Shown: positions 19,824-29,264 of the stretch, one piece after another
Layout: the number at the start of each line of letters is the position of its first letter
How positions within the stretch are numbered: position 1 is the first letter of the stretch
NCBI RefSeq assembly: GCF_012726195.1
Contig: NZ_JAASAF010000006.1
Location: 427,552-491,551 of the forward strand
Length of the DNA stretch: 64,000 nt
Direction of reading: 5' to 3'
Origin: Rhodococcus sp. HNM0563
Lineage (GTDB): Bacteria; Actinomycetota; Actinomycetes; Mycobacteriales; Mycobacteriaceae
Notes under the pieces: generated by a model
Databases searched by the model: none
What the model was told of the DNA's origin: nothing
What the model saw: the letters and a program-made list of their open reading frames with translations, nothing else
Program-made: the position numbers and the translations under genes

Positions 19824-20318
19824 CCAAATCGTGAGGCGGAGTTGAGAGAGGCGATCGAAGATTTCTTCTTCGGTTACCGAGCCTTCACCGCGCTACCCGA
19901 TCGACTACTCGCTGAACGCGGACTCGGCCGGACGCACCACCGCATCCTGCACTTCGTCCGCCGCGACGACGGGCTGTCGATAGGCGAACTCCTCGACATC
20001 CTCGGTATCACCAAGCAGGCACTGCACCGGCCCATCAAGGACCTCGAAGGGCAGGGGCTGATCGCAATCGCACCCGATGTGAACGACCGGCGTGTCCGTC
20101 GGCTCACGATCACCGACGACGGACGCACCCTCGAAGCCGAGCTGACCGCTGCGCAGATGCGCCTTCTCGACGACGTGTTCCGTCAGGCAGGAAGCGGTGC
20201 GGAAACGTCGTGGCGGGCGGTGATGGAGTTGCTGCGCGCAGACCCTCTCGATCAGGACGCTCGAGCACTCTCGACATTCACGACAACTGCTGCGCACGCA
20301 CCGATCTCGGGGGGATAG
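19794..20318 (+). CDS. MarR-family transcriptional regulator
   Basis: A 174-residue winged-helix protein. The DNA-binding region is LSIGELLDILGITKQALHRPIKDLEGQGLI followed by the wing PDVNDRRVRRLTITDDGR, both standard for MarR. N- and C-terminal helices would form the dimer. It is divergent from the aminotransferase, and the BCCT transporter gene follows on the same strand 51 bp later. Ligand unknown; an amine or amino acid would fit both neighbours. Confidence 0.88.
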   Translation: MSENKVNVFDPNREAELREAIEDFFFGYRAFTALPDRLLAERGLGRTHHRILHFVRRDDGLSIGELLDILGITKQALHRPIKDLEGQGLIAIAPDVNDRRVRRLTITDDGRTLEAELTAAQMRLLDDVFRQAGSGAETSWRAVMELLRADPLDQDARALSTFTTTAAHAPISGG

Positions 20319-20369
20319 TAAGTCATCGACCCGCGCGGTCGACGAAGCTCTGCATGCAAGGAGTACTGG

Positions 20370-22613
20370 TTGACCGACGCAGAACCGCCGCATCCGAGAA
20401 TCGAACGCAGCCAATTCGGAGTACCCGAACGACGCAGGGAGCCTGCGCTCGAAGATCTGCCCCCGATCTCCAGCACCGAGTTGAGCAAGGGGCCGACCGA
20501 GCTCGCCGAACACCGGGGACCCCGCGTCAATTGGCGCGTCTTCGTCATCTCGGCTGCCGTCGTCCTGGCGTTCTCCATCTGGGCCATGGTGATGCCCGAT
20601 CAGGCCAAGGAGACCATGCACACGGTCGTGACGTGGATCGCGACCAATGTGGGCTGGTTCTACGTCGTCACGGTCACCCTGGTCATCATCTTCGTGCTCT
20701 GGGTTGCGCTTTCGAAGGAGGGCAGCGTCAGGCTCGGACCTGATCACTCGCGTCCCCAGTACAAGCTGTTCACCTGGGTGGCGATGCTCTTCGCTGCCGG
20801 CGTGGGCATCGACATGCTTTTCTACTCCGTCACCGGACCGATCAGCCAGTTCATCGCCCCACCGGCGGCGAGCCCGGAGTCTGCGGAGGCGATCCAGGAC
20901 GCCGTGGTCTGGACGATGTTCCACTACGGCATCGCCGGCTGGTCCATGTACGCGCTACTCGGTATGGCAATGGGCTATTTCGCTTATCGCTGGGGGATGC
21001 CGTTGTCCATCCGCGCTGCGCTCTACCCCCTGCTGGGTAAGCGGGTGCGAGGAGTGACGGGTGACGTCATCGACATCTTCGCACTCGTCGGCACCGTCTT
21101 CGGTGTCGCGACGTCGATGGGCATCGGTGTCGTCCTGCTCAACGTCGGGTTTTCGACCATGTTCGGTCTCCCGGAAGGCCTCGCGCTGCAGATCGCGCTG
21201 GTGCTGGTTGCTGTGCTCATGACTGTCGCTGCGTGCACCTCGGGCGTGGACAAGGGCATCCGTCTGATCTCCGAGCTCAACCTGTGGTCGGCGGGCGCGA
21301 TGATGCTGTACATCCTCGTCACCGGCAAGACGTCGTTCCTGCTCAATGCCTTGGTCGAGAACATCGGCCGCTTCGTGTTCACCCTGCCCGAGCGGACCCT
21401 TCAGACGTTCGCATACGAGAATGACGGTTCCGCGTGGATGGCCAGTTGGACCCTGTTCTTCTGGGCGTTCTGGCTTGCCTGGGGACCATTCGTCGGCCTC
21501 TTCCTGGCCAGGATCTCCCGCGGCCGAACCCTGCGCGAGTTCGTCATCGCCGCGATCACCGCACCCGTGCTCTGCGACTTCTTCATCGTGTCGATCTTCG
21601 GCAACAGCGCCATGCGCGAAGTCCTCGACGGCAACGACGAATTCGCGGAGCTGGCCGTCGACAGTCCGGAACACGGTTGGTACAGCCTGCTGGAGATGTT
21701 CCCGGGGGCGCCCTTCCTGATCGGTCTGGCCACGCTGTCCGGACTGCTCTTCTATCTCACCAGCGCCAACTCCGGCGCCATGGTGATGTCGAACTTCTCG
21801 TCGTCGATCCCCGACCCCGCCGTCGATGGTGCGAAGTGGCTGCGGATCTTCTGGGCCCTGGTCACCGCGGTTCTCACGATCGCCATGCTCGTCGCAGGAG
21901 GGGTGACGACCATGGAGTACGCAACCCTCATCTTCGCGCTGCCGGTCACGATCATCGCGTACCTGGTGATGGCCTCCTTCTCGAAGGTGCTGCGGATGGA
22001 ACGTGCCGAGCGCGAAGGCCACATGCTGCGCCGAAGGACGATGGCTGTGCACGGCGGGCAGACACCGGAGAAGACCTGGCGACAACGATTGGGCAGTTTG
22101 AGGTCGTACCCCTCGAACAAGGTGGTGGCCCAGTTCTCGACCCGGGTGATCGAGCCGGCCCTACGGGAAGTGGCCGACGAGTTCGGCAAACTCGGTTACG
22201 AGGCCGGCCTGACCACCACTCCCGACGCGAACACCGGTATCGACGCGCACACACTCGTCGTCAACATGGACGAGCATCGAGATTTCCACTATCAGGTGGC
22301 CGGCGTCGAGGCTCCTGTGCCGACCTTCGGCGGACGCAGCATGTCCAGGCAGATCGACGTCTACTACCGGCTCGAGGTGTTCACCCAGACCGGGTCGGAG
22401 GGCTACGACCTGATGGGACTCACCAAACAACAGGTCATCAACGACGTCCTCGACCGCTACGAGGCCCACCTCGGCTTCCTCAGCTACTCAGCCGAACACG
22501 ACTATGCGTCGAAGTTGACGCCACCCACGGTTCCCGCCATCGAGGGAACTCCGTCGATCCCCGTCACTGCCGACGACGTCGAGCGCATCGATGACGACAA
22601 ACCCGGCGACTAA
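20370..22613 (+). CDS. BCCT-family transporter (choline/betaine type, BetT-like)
   Basis: A 747-residue secondary transporter with a TTG start, AAGGAG six bases upstream. Twelve helices lie between residues ~55 and 560. The family signature is in TMFHYGIAGWSMYALLGMAMGYFAYR, and the substrate Trp region in WTLFFWAFWLAWGPFVGLFLARISRGRT. The remaining ~190 residues are a cytoplasmic domain like that of BetT (STRVIEPALREVADEF; YYRLEVFTQTGSEGYDLMG). It probably takes up choline, betaine or a related quaternary amine with Na+ or H+. Likely under control of the MarR regulator just upstream. Confidence 0.88.
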   Translation: MTDAEPPHPRIERSQFGVPERRREPALEDLPPISSTELSKGPTELAEHRGPRVNWRVFVISAAVVLAFSIWAMVMPDQAKETMHTVVTWIATNVGWFYVVTVTLVIIFVLWVALSKEGSVRLGPDHSRPQYKLFTWVAMLFAAGVGIDMLFYSVTGPISQFIAPPAASPESAEAIQDAVVWTMFHYGIAGWSMYALLGMAMGYFAYRWGMPLSIRAALYPLLGKRVRGVTGDVIDIFALVGTVFGVATSMGIGVVLLNVGFSTMFGLPEGLALQIALVLVAVLMTVAACTSGVDKGIRLISELNLWSAGAMMLYILVTGKTSFLLNALVENIGRFVFTLPERTLQTFAYENDGSAWMASWTLFFWAFWLAWGPFVGLFLARISRGRTLREFVIAAITAPVLCDFFIVSIFGNSAMREVLDGNDEFAELAVDSPEHGWYSLLEMFPGAPFLIGLATLSGLLFYLTSANSGAMVMSNFSSSIPDPAVDGAKWLRIFWALVTAVLTIAMLVAGGVTTMEYATLIFALPVTIIAYLVMASFSKVLRMERAEREGHMLRRRTMAVHGGQTPEKTWRQRLGSLRSYPSNKVVAQFSTRVIEPALREVADEFGKLGYEAGLTTTPDANTGIDAHTLVVNMDEHRDFHYQVAGVEAPVPTFGGRSMSRQIDVYYRLEVFTQTGSEGYDLMGLTKQQVINDVLDRYEAHLGFLSYSAEHDYASKLTPPTVPAIEGTPSIPVTADDVERIDDDKPGD

Positions 22614-22627
22614 CGTCGGCTGTGGCT

Positions 22628-23320
22628 CTAGGACCCTTCGACATCTTCTGCAGGAACGCGCATGGCCACTGGGGCCGAATGCTTGTCGTCGGTCGACGCG
22701 TGCTCTGCCGGATCGACGACGAGGACCGGTACGGGGCAGTGCTCGGTGAGATACGCGGCGACGCTGCCCAGCATCCGGTTCGACATGCCCCGGCCGCGCT
22801 TGCCGATCACCAGTACATCGGCATGCTGTTCGGTCGCGAACCATCGCAGGCTCTGCCCTGCCGGGCCGGCGATGACCGCGTAGCCGACGGGGACCTCCTC
22901 GGAGCCGGAGGCCGCCGCTTCCAGCCGTTCCTTCGCCCCGGCGAGCACTTCGGAGTCGATGTCGGTTGCGTCGTCGTACGACACCACCGCGACGAGCTCG
23001 AGTACCCCGCCTCCCGGCGCGAACAGTTGCCGCGCGGTACGCAAAGCCTGTTCGGCCTCCTTCGATCCGTCGAATCCCACCATCACGCGCAGACCGCCGG
23101 ACTCCTCGCCACCGGCACCCCACATCGCGACCGGCTCCGACGCCACGGACCGGGGATTCCGTTCGATGCGCTCGAATGCGATGGGTACGAACAGGGGGCC
23201 GAGGATAACCGCGATGAGTGTCCATCGTGGGTCGTGCCCCTTGCGGGCCATCCACAGTCCGGTGGCGAGCCCGGTTAGCACCCACACGCCGATGAAAACC
23301 CACAGTGCCGTCCAGTTCAC
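22628..23320 (-). CDS. Universal stress protein with N-terminal membrane segment
   Basis: A 230-residue protein with a GTG start preceded by AGGAGGAG. Residues 1-50 contain two hydrophobic stretches (ALWVFIGVWVLTGLATGLWMA; LIAVILGPLFVPIAF). Residues ~75-205 are a single UspA domain with MVGFDGSKEAEQAL and the ATP-binding motif VIGKRGRGMSNRMLGSVAAYL, then CPVPVLVV. Fusion of a Usp domain to a two-helix membrane anchor is unusual but seen in actinobacteria. It is convergent with the BCCT gene and lies 41 bp from nhaA on the same strand; an osmotic or ionic stress link is plausible. Confidence 0.85.
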   Translation of the reverse strand: MNWTALWVFIGVWVLTGLATGLWMARKGHDPRWTLIAVILGPLFVPIAFERIERNPRSVASEPVAMWGAGGEESGGLRVMVGFDGSKEAEQALRTARQLFAPGGGVLELVAVVSYDDATDIDSEVLAGAKERLEAAASGSEEVPVGYAVIAGPAGQSLRWFATEQHADVLVIGKRGRGMSNRMLGSVAAYLTEHCPVPVLVVDPAEHASTDDKHSAPVAMRVPAEDVEGS

Positions 23321-23369
23321 GGCGCCCTCCTCCTGAAATGTGAAGGAACGAAGATCGGCCGGAAGGTGA

Positions 23370-24662
23370 TCATCGTCCCTGTTGGACGTCGGGGATTACA
23401 TGGCCGTCGTCGTCGACCCGATCGTGCTCGGCGATGCGCCGGTACGCACGGTTACGGATGGTGAGGACGATCGAAGCCAGAACAGCGCTCAGTACCGATC
23501 CACACAGCACAGCGACCTTGGCGTGATCTGCCTCGACCGATCCCGCGCCGAACGCAAGATCGCCGATCAGCAGGGAGACCGTGAATCCGATGCCGCCGAG
23601 TAGCGCCACACCGAAGACGTCGACCCAGCGCACATCGTCGTCGAGGCGCGCTCGGGTGAATTTCGCCATCAGATAGGTGGTTCCGAAAATCCCGATGACC
23701 TTGCCGACGACAAGGCCTGTCGTCACTCCCACGGAGACGGGATCGGTGATCGTGGAGGTCAGGCCCGAAAGGCCTCCCACAGTGACGCCAGCGGCGAAGA
23801 ACGCGAAAATCGGCACGGCGATTCCCGCAGACAGCGGGCGGACCCGGTGTTCGACATGTTCGGCGACCGCGATCTTCTTGCCGTTCACGTGCCGCGACAC
23901 GGGAACGAGGAAGCCGAGCAGCACACCGGCGATGGTGGCGTGCACCCCGGACTGGTGGACGAGCCACCACGTGATGACACCCAAGGGCACCAGTACCCAC
24001 CACGCAGTCACTCCGCGTTGCATCGCGAAACCGAAGGCGGCCAGCGGAATCAGGGCACCACCCAGATACAGCAGGTTCAGTTCGTCGGTGTAGAACACGG
24101 CGATCACCGTCACTGCGAGCAGGTCGTCGACCACCGCGAGGGTAAGCAGGAAAGTCCGCAACGCTGTGGGCAGATGCGACCCGATCACCGCGAGAACGGC
24201 CACGGCGAATGCGATGTCGGTGGCGGTCGGCACCGCCCAGCCGTTCAGTGCTGCGGCACCACCCTGCAGGTTGATCGCAACGAAGATCAATGCCGGGGCC
24301 ATCATCCCGCCGACTGCCGCGACGATGGGCATCGCCGCGCGTCGGAGATCGCGCAGATCACCCTCGACGAATTCGCGTTTGAGTTCGACACCGACGATGA
24401 AGAAGAAGATTGCCAGCAGTCCGTCGGCGGCCCACGTGCCCAGCGACAGATGGAGATGCAACGACTCCGGACCGAACGTGGTGTCGCGCAGCGCGTGATA
24501 CGAATCCGACCAAGGGGAGTTCGCCCAGATCAGCGCCGCGAGCGCAGCAAGCAACAGCAGGGCGCCGCCGACCGTCTCCTTGCGCAGTATGTCCGTGACG
24601 CGACGTGACTCTTCCGAGGAACCGCGTGACAGCAAGGGAAGTGACGAGAAGATTCCGGGCAT
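23370..24662 (-). CDS. nhaA: Na+/H+ antiporter NhaA
   Basis: A 430-residue antiporter. I chose the ATG with GGAGG 7 bases upstream over the much longer open frame. Conserved motifs are [35 protein letters not shown], the two essential aspartates in [14 protein letters not shown], and [16 protein letters not shown]. Eleven to twelve helices are expected. It exports Na+ in exchange for H+ at the plasma membrane. A downstream Usp gene on the same strand may be co-transcribed. Confidence 0.93.
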   Translation of the reverse strand: MPGIFSSLPLLSRGSSEESRRVTDILRKETVGGALLLLAALAALIWANSPWSDSYHALRDTTFGPESLHLHLSLGTWAADGLLAIFFFIVGVELKREFVEGDLRDLRRAAMPIVAAVGGMMAPALIFVAINLQGGAAALNGWAVPTATDIAFAVAVLAVIGSHLPTALRTFLLTLAVVDDLLAVTVIAVFYTDELNLLYLGGALIPLAAFGFAMQRGVTAWWVLVPLGVITWWLVHQSGVHATIAGVLLGFLVPVSRHVNGKKIAVAEHVEHRVRPLSAGIAVPIFAFFAAGVTVGGLSGLTSTITDPVSVGVTTGLVVGKVIGIFGTTYLMAKFTRARLDDDVRWVDVFGVALLGGIGFTVSLLIGDLAFGAGSVEADHAKVAVLCGSVLSAVLASIVLTIRNRAYRRIAEHDRVDDDGHVIPDVQQGR

Positions 24663-24778
24663 CACACGCCTCCGGATACGGACAAGGAATCGTTGCGATG
24701 GCACGACGGAATCATGACACCTCCGGTTCGACAGCAGAAAACACTCGCCGACCAGACTTCCCGGCACACCGCACGTAA

Positions 24779-24812
24779 CCGTACCGCACCGGCGGCCACC
24801 GGTGCGGTACGG
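24779..24812 (-). terminator. Perfect 14-bp hairpin downstream of the acyl-CoA ligase gene
   Basis: CCGTACCGCACCGG and its exact complement flank a 6-base loop (CGGCCA). It lies 38 bp after the ligase stop and before nhaA, both on the minus strand. There is no T-run, so it would be a U-less terminator as is common in actinobacteria. Confidence 0.65.
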
Positions 24813-24849
24813 GAGTGTCCGACGCCGAGAATGATCGGCCGAGAAGAAC

Positions 24850-26634
24850 CTACGGCGTGCTGTCGTAGAGGCTCGCAATCTGCTCGGCGTACTTGGCGTC
24901 GATCGGCTTGCGCTTGAGTTTCATCGTGGGGGTCAGTTCGTCACCCGATGGTTCCCAGATGGTCGGCAAGACCGTGTACTTCTTGATCTGCTCGACCCGC
25001 GACAGCTTCGAATTCGCCACCTGCACTGCTTTCTCTATCGCATCGAGGACGACGGGATCGTCGGCAAGTTCCTCGTGGGTGCCGGACAATCCGTGCTCCT
25101 GTGCGAATGCTGCGAGTGCGTCGGGGTCGAGTGCGAGCAATGCGACGTTGAACGGCCTGTCGTTGCCGATGGCGACGGCCCCTCCGAGCATCGGGCACGC
25201 TGCGCGGAGAACACCTTCGATGTTGGCGGGCGACATGTTCTTTCCCGCGGCGTTGACGATGAGTTCTTTCTTGCGGTCGATGAGTCGAACGTAGCCGTCG
25301 TCGTCGATCTCTGCGATGTCGCCGGTATGCAGCCATCCCTCGGAATCGATCGCGTCGGCGGTCTTCTCCGGATCGTTGCGGTACCCCTTCATGAGCAGAG
25401 GGCCTCTGACGAGGAGTTCGCCGTCCTCGGCGGTCTTGATCTCCACGCCGGGGACCGCTCGGCCGACCGTTCCGATACGAATGGCGCCGGGCCGGTTCAT
25501 GGTCACCACGCACGACGTCTCCGACATACCCCACACCTCGGAGCACGGGATGCCCAGCGCCAGTACGAATTCGAGAACCTCGGGCGAGATCGCGGCGGCG
25601 CCGGTGACGGCGGCGCGAACCTCGTCGAGTCCGAGCTTCTGTCGGATCTTCGACAGCACCAGCTTGTCGGCGAGACCATGCTGCAATTCGAGCGTCCTCG
25701 GGACGGGCTTGCCGTCGGACTGCAGCCGCGCACGCGTGCGGCCGACATCGATTGCCCACAACGCGAGCTTCTTCTTGACCGGGCTGGATTCCTCGGCGAG
25801 TGTCTTGTCGATCGCGGCCTTGAGCTTGTACCAGACCTGCGGCACAGCGCCGAACAGCGTTGGGCGGACACTCGGCAACACCGCGATCGCCTGTTTGAGG
25901 TCGTCGAGTGTCGTGATCTGCATACCGCCATAGATGCTCGAGTAGTGCGAACCCCACCGGTTCGCGATGTGTGCATCCGGCAGATACGACACGATCCGGT
26001 CGGCGACACCGGTGGGCAGGAACGTGGTGGTCGCTTTCAATTCGGCGAGCAGATTCGCATGGGTCAGTTCGACACCCTTCGGGGGTCCTGTGGTGCCGGA
26101 CGTGTAGATGAGAGTGAGCAGGTCCGACGGTTGCACGGCCTTCCACGCCGCCTCGAAGTCGAATTCTGCATCGGCGGCAGCCTCCAGATCGTCGAGCGAC
26201 AGCGTTCCCTCGGGCTTTGCGTCGATGCACACCAGGTGCTCGACCTTCGTGGTGCCGATCGCTTCCGTCAATACTGGGACGAACTGCTCTTCGCAGATCA
26301 TCACACGGTTGCCTGCATTACCGAGCACGTGCGAGATCTGTTCGGCGGTGAGCGAATTGTAGATCGAGAAGGGGGTCGCGCCCAGATGGAATGCTGCAGT
26401 GTCGAGAAGGTGGAACTCCGGGCGGTTGGTGAGCATCAGACCGACAGTGTCGCCGTGCCGAACACCGAGCCCGGCGAGTCCGGCGGCGAGCCTCTCGACG
26501 CGGTCGGCGTACTGGCTCCATGTGTACCGGACAGAATCGTCCGGTGTGCGCAGCGCGACGCTGTCGGGGTACGCCGCGGCGGTGGACTGGAAAGCATGGC
26601 AGAGGGTGGACGGTGCACTGTCTCGAGTTGTCAT
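24850..26634 (-). CDS. Long-chain acyl-CoA synthetase (FadD15-like)
   Basis: A 594-residue AMP-forming ligase. The P-loop is [18 protein letters not shown]. Other motifs are [68 protein letters not shown] (split here only for description) and the C-terminal catalytic lysine region [12 protein letters not shown]. Length and motifs fit the long-chain fatty acid group. The ATG has GGAG upstream. It lies between glfT1 and nhaA; no functional tie to galactan export is evident. Confidence 0.9.
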   Translation of the reverse strand: MTTRDSAPSTLCHAFQSTAAAYPDSVALRTPDDSVRYTWSQYADRVERLAAGLAGLGVRHGDTVGLMLTNRPEFHLLDTAAFHLGATPFSIYNSLTAEQISHVLGNAGNRVMICEEQFVPVLTEAIGTTKVEHLVCIDAKPEGTLSLDDLEAAADAEFDFEAAWKAVQPSDLLTLIYTSGTTGPPKGVELTHANLLAELKATTTFLPTGVADRIVSYLPDAHIANRWGSHYSSIYGGMQITTLDDLKQAIAVLPSVRPTLFGAVPQVWYKLKAAIDKTLAEESSPVKKKLALWAIDVGRTRARLQSDGKPVPRTLELQHGLADKLVLSKIRQKLGLDEVRAAVTGAAAISPEVLEFVLALGIPCSEVWGMSETSCVVTMNRPGAIRIGTVGRAVPGVEIKTAEDGELLVRGPLLMKGYRNDPEKTADAIDSEGWLHTGDIAEIDDDGYVRLIDRKKELIVNAAGKNMSPANIEGVLRAACPMLGGAVAIGNDRPFNVALLALDPDALAAFAQEHGLSGTHEELADDPVVLDAIEKAVQVANSKLSRVEQIKKYTVLPTIWEPSGDELTPTMKLKRKPIDAKYAEQIASLYDSTP

Positions 26635-26731
26635 GATCGCTCCAGGGAAGAATGGTGCGAAAAGTGTAAAGGGGACTGCACACGTTCGTGGGCGGATTGG
26701 TGTGAATGGCTGGGGCGCTACGGATCCACCC

Positions 26732-27622
26732 TCAGGGACGCTCGAACTTCTCCTCGCGTCCCAACTTGCGTAGCCGCACCCACTCACGCAAACCGGCCGG
26801 GTCACGGCGGGTCACCAGGAAGTACCAGCCGAACCGCACCCACTCCTGCGGCAGCAGTCGTCGCAGACCGGGTTGTGACAGCAGATAGCCGCGGTTGCGG
26901 TATGTGAAGAAGCGTTTGACATCGTTGTCGGGGAACTGGGTGTGCATCCGTCCGCCGAGGATCGGCTTGAATTCGTCGGCGCCATCAGGATGCAGGTAGG
27001 CAGTCTGCAGGCACGTCCCGAAAGGAAGCCCCGAACGTACCAGCCGTCGGTGGACCTCCACCTCGTCGCCGCGCACGAACAGCCGCAGGTCGGGGACGCC
27101 CACAGCGTCGATCGCATCCGCGGTGAACAATGCGCCGTTGAACAGCGACGCGATACCCGGCAGCAGGTCTTCGTCGCCGAGTTCATGACGCCACCGTCGC
27201 CACACCACGCCGCGGCGAAGCGGGAACGCCAGCCGGTCCGGCTCGGCGATGTCGCAGACGACAGGGGAGACCTCGGCCAGCCCGTTGCGCTCCGCGCAGT
27301 CGAGCAGCGTCGCGAGAACCTCATCACCCTCAGGCCGACCGTCGTCGTCGGCGAGCCACACCCGGTCGGCCCCCAATGACAGCGCGTACAGAATGCCGAG
27401 CGCGAAGCCGCCGGCTCCCCCCAGATTGTGCTTCGACCCGAGATAGGTCGTGGGAATCTCGACCGCGTCGACGAGCACACGCACCTCGTCTTCGTCCGCG
27501 TTGTCCACCACGACGAGATGATCGAGGGGGCGCGTCTGCGCAGCCAGCACCTTCAGCGACTCGGCCAGAAGCTCGCGGCGCCGATGGGTGACGACGACGC
27601 CGATGATGCGTTCGTCAGGCAC
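26732..27622 (-). CDS. glfT1: Galactofuranosyltransferase GlfT1
   Basis: A 296-residue GT2 enzyme that adds the first two galactofuranose units to the rhamnosyl-GlcNAc linker lipid. Motifs are IIGVVVTHRRRELL, VVVDNADEDEV, NLGGAGGFALG, the metal-binding VWLADDDGRPEGDEV, and RGDEVEVHRRLV. Length is close to the mycobacterial enzyme (304 aa). The GTG start overlaps the end of wzt by 8 bases, the same gene pair as Rv3781-Rv3782. Confidence 0.92.
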   Translation of the reverse strand: MPDERIIGVVVTHRRRELLAESLKVLAAQTRPLDHLVVVDNADEDEVRVLVDAVEIPTTYLGSKHNLGGAGGFALGILYALSLGADRVWLADDDGRPEGDEVLATLLDCAERNGLAEVSPVVCDIAEPDRLAFPLRRGVVWRRWRHELGDEDLLPGIASLFNGALFTADAIDAVGVPDLRLFVRGDEVEVHRRLVRSGLPFGTCLQTAYLHPDGADEFKPILGGRMHTQFPDNDVKRFFTYRNRGYLLSQPGLRRLLPQEWVRFGWYFLVTRRDPAGLREWVRLRKLGREEKFERP

Positions 27623-28469
27623 CGTTGCCGCCCATCGGATCCGCATCGACGACGGAAGCCGATCCGGCGGCGGTGCGTTCACGTTCGAGTTCTTCGAGGA
27701 CAGTGCGCACGTGGTCGCCCGCGTCGTCGCCCTCGTAGGCACGCACCACGTCTTCGATGCCGCCTTCCTGTCGAATCCGGCCATGATCGATCCACATGGC
27801 CCGGTCGCACAACTGTGCGAGGAACTCGTTGGAGTGGCTCGCGAAGACGAGAATCCCCGAGCGCGCCACCAGTTCCTGCAACCGGACGCGAGCCTTCTTC
27901 ATGAACTCGGCGTCGACTGCGCCGATGCCTTCGTCGAGGAGCAAGATCTCCGGGTCGATGCTGGTGACCACACCCAGCGCGACACGCACGCGCATGCCCG
28001 TCGAATAGGTGCGCAGCGGCATCGACAGATAGTCGCCGAGCTCGGTGAACTCGGCAATCTCGTCGACCTTTGCCAGCATCTGCTTGCGGCTCATGCCGAG
28101 GAACATGCCGCGGATGAGGATGTTCTCGTAACCGGAGATCTCGGGGTCCATGCCCACACCGAGGTCGAATACCGGCGCGACACGTCCGCGCACCCGCGCC
28201 GCGCCGCGCGTCGGCTCGTAGATGCCCGACAACAGGCGCAGCAGCGTCGACTTTCCAGCTCCGTTGTGGCCGACGAGACCGACCCGGTCGCCTTCTTTCA
28301 ACGACATGGTGATGTCGCGGAGCGCTTCGACGACGACGACGTCGGAGGCGTTGCGGCCGATCGAGCCGCCGGCCTTGCCCAGGAACGCCTTCTTCAACGA
28401 CCGAGTTTTGGCGTCGAAGATCGGAAAGTCGACGCATGCGTTTCGGGTTTCGATGCTGACTCGGCTCAC
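27615..28469 (-). CDS. wzt: Galactan ABC exporter ATPase (Wzt/RfbE)
   Basis: A 284-residue ATPase with NACVDFPIFDAKTRSLKKAFL at the N-terminus, the mark of the mycobacterial galactan exporter. Walker A is GHNGAGKSTLLR, the signature motif is YSTGMRVRVALG (with M for the usual Q), Walker B is EILLLDEGIGAVD, and the switch is FASHS. It pairs with the Wzm permease encoded 9.5 kb away. The start is a GTG in frame with the conserved region; the frame is open further upstream but without similarity. Confidence 0.92.
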   Translation of the reverse strand: MSRVSIETRNACVDFPIFDAKTRSLKKAFLGKAGGSIGRNASDVVVVEALRDITMSLKEGDRVGLVGHNGAGKSTLLRLLSGIYEPTRGAARVRGRVAPVFDLGVGMDPEISGYENILIRGMFLGMSRKQMLAKVDEIAEFTELGDYLSMPLRTYSTGMRVRVALGVVTSIDPEILLLDEGIGAVDAEFMKKARVRLQELVARSGILVFASHSNEFLAQLCDRAMWIDHGRIRQEGGIEDVVRAYEGDDAGDHVRTVLEELERERTAAGSASVVDADPMGGNGA

Positions 28470-28531
28470 GATGCTGCTCCAGACGCTGACACGAGTTTCG
28501 AGCCTACCGGTCCGTGTCTGATGCCCGACGC

Positions 28532-29110
28532 CTACAGGTACTGGCCGGTGCCCGTGTGACCGTGACCTTGCTGGTCGTCCGGCCCGGCCTGGATGTTCAA
28601 TCCGGGCGGCAGCGCGCCCTGGCGCATCTGTTCGAGCTGCGCGCGGGCCGCCATCTGCTGAGCGAACAGAGCGGTCTGGATGCCGTGGAACAAGCCTTCC
28701 AACCATCCGACGAGCTGGGCCTGGGCGATGCGGAGTTCGGCGTCGGACGGCACGGAGTCTTCGCTGAACGGCAGCGCGAGCCGCTCGAGCTCGTCGCGTA
28801 GATCGGGCGCGAGACCTTTCTCGAGTTCCTGGATCGAGGAGTGGTGGATCTCCTTGAGCCGTGCTCGGCTCGCGTCGTCGAGGGGCGCGGACTTCACCTC
28901 TTCGAGCAGTTGTTTGATCATGGTGCCGATACGCATGACCTTCGCGGGTTGCTCGACCATGTCGGCGAGGGTCTCGCCGGAACCGGCCTCGTCCGCGGAC
29001 GCTTCTTGCGATCCCGGCACCTCGGGCTGCCCCGCTTCGCCACGGGGAATACGGACGGGCTGTCCGTCCGGGCCGATCACCAGAACATCGTCATTCTCGG
29101 GATGCGTCAT
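28532..29110 (-). CDS. bpa: Bacterial proteasome activator Bpa (PafE)
   Basis: A 192-residue ATP-independent activator that forms a ring on the 20S proteasome and opens its gate. The DUF2587 core includes KVMRIGTMIKQLLEEVKSAPLD, RLKEIHHSSIQELEKGL and AELRIAQAQLVGWLEGLFHGIQTALFAQQ. The protein ends in GQYL, which fits the C-terminal HbYX-type docking motif of Rv3780. It lies just upstream of wzt, as in Mycobacterium. No ribosome binding site is seen before the ATG. Confidence 0.93.
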   Translation of the reverse strand: MTHPENDDVLVIGPDGQPVRIPRGEAGQPEVPGSQEASADEAGSGETLADMVEQPAKVMRIGTMIKQLLEEVKSAPLDDASRARLKEIHHSSIQELEKGLAPDLRDELERLALPFSEDSVPSDAELRIAQAQLVGWLEGLFHGIQTALFAQQMAARAQLEQMRQGALPPGLNIQAGPDDQQGHGHTGTGQYL

Positions 29111-29251
29111 GGGTCAATTCTGGCCTTTCCGGCCGAGCGCTGGGGCATCGGCCCGATCTGTGCGTGGAATGTCCGCGATTTCCCCGTTCGAGCGTACCGA
29201 CCGGTCGAGCGTTGCCCGGGGCGCGAACAACCGCCGGTTGACTCCAAGATT

Positions 29252-29257
29252 TAGAGT
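29252..29257 (+). promoter_or_regulatory. -10 box of a leaderless promoter
   Basis: TAGAGT is followed by 7 bases and the ATG of the class V aminotransferase-like gene. Confidence 0.45.
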
Positions 29258-29264
29258 GTCTGCC

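Noticed and set aside
25075..26907. A 610-codon open frame on the plus strand
   Set aside because: It is antisense to the acyl-CoA ligase and shows no domain or membrane pattern.
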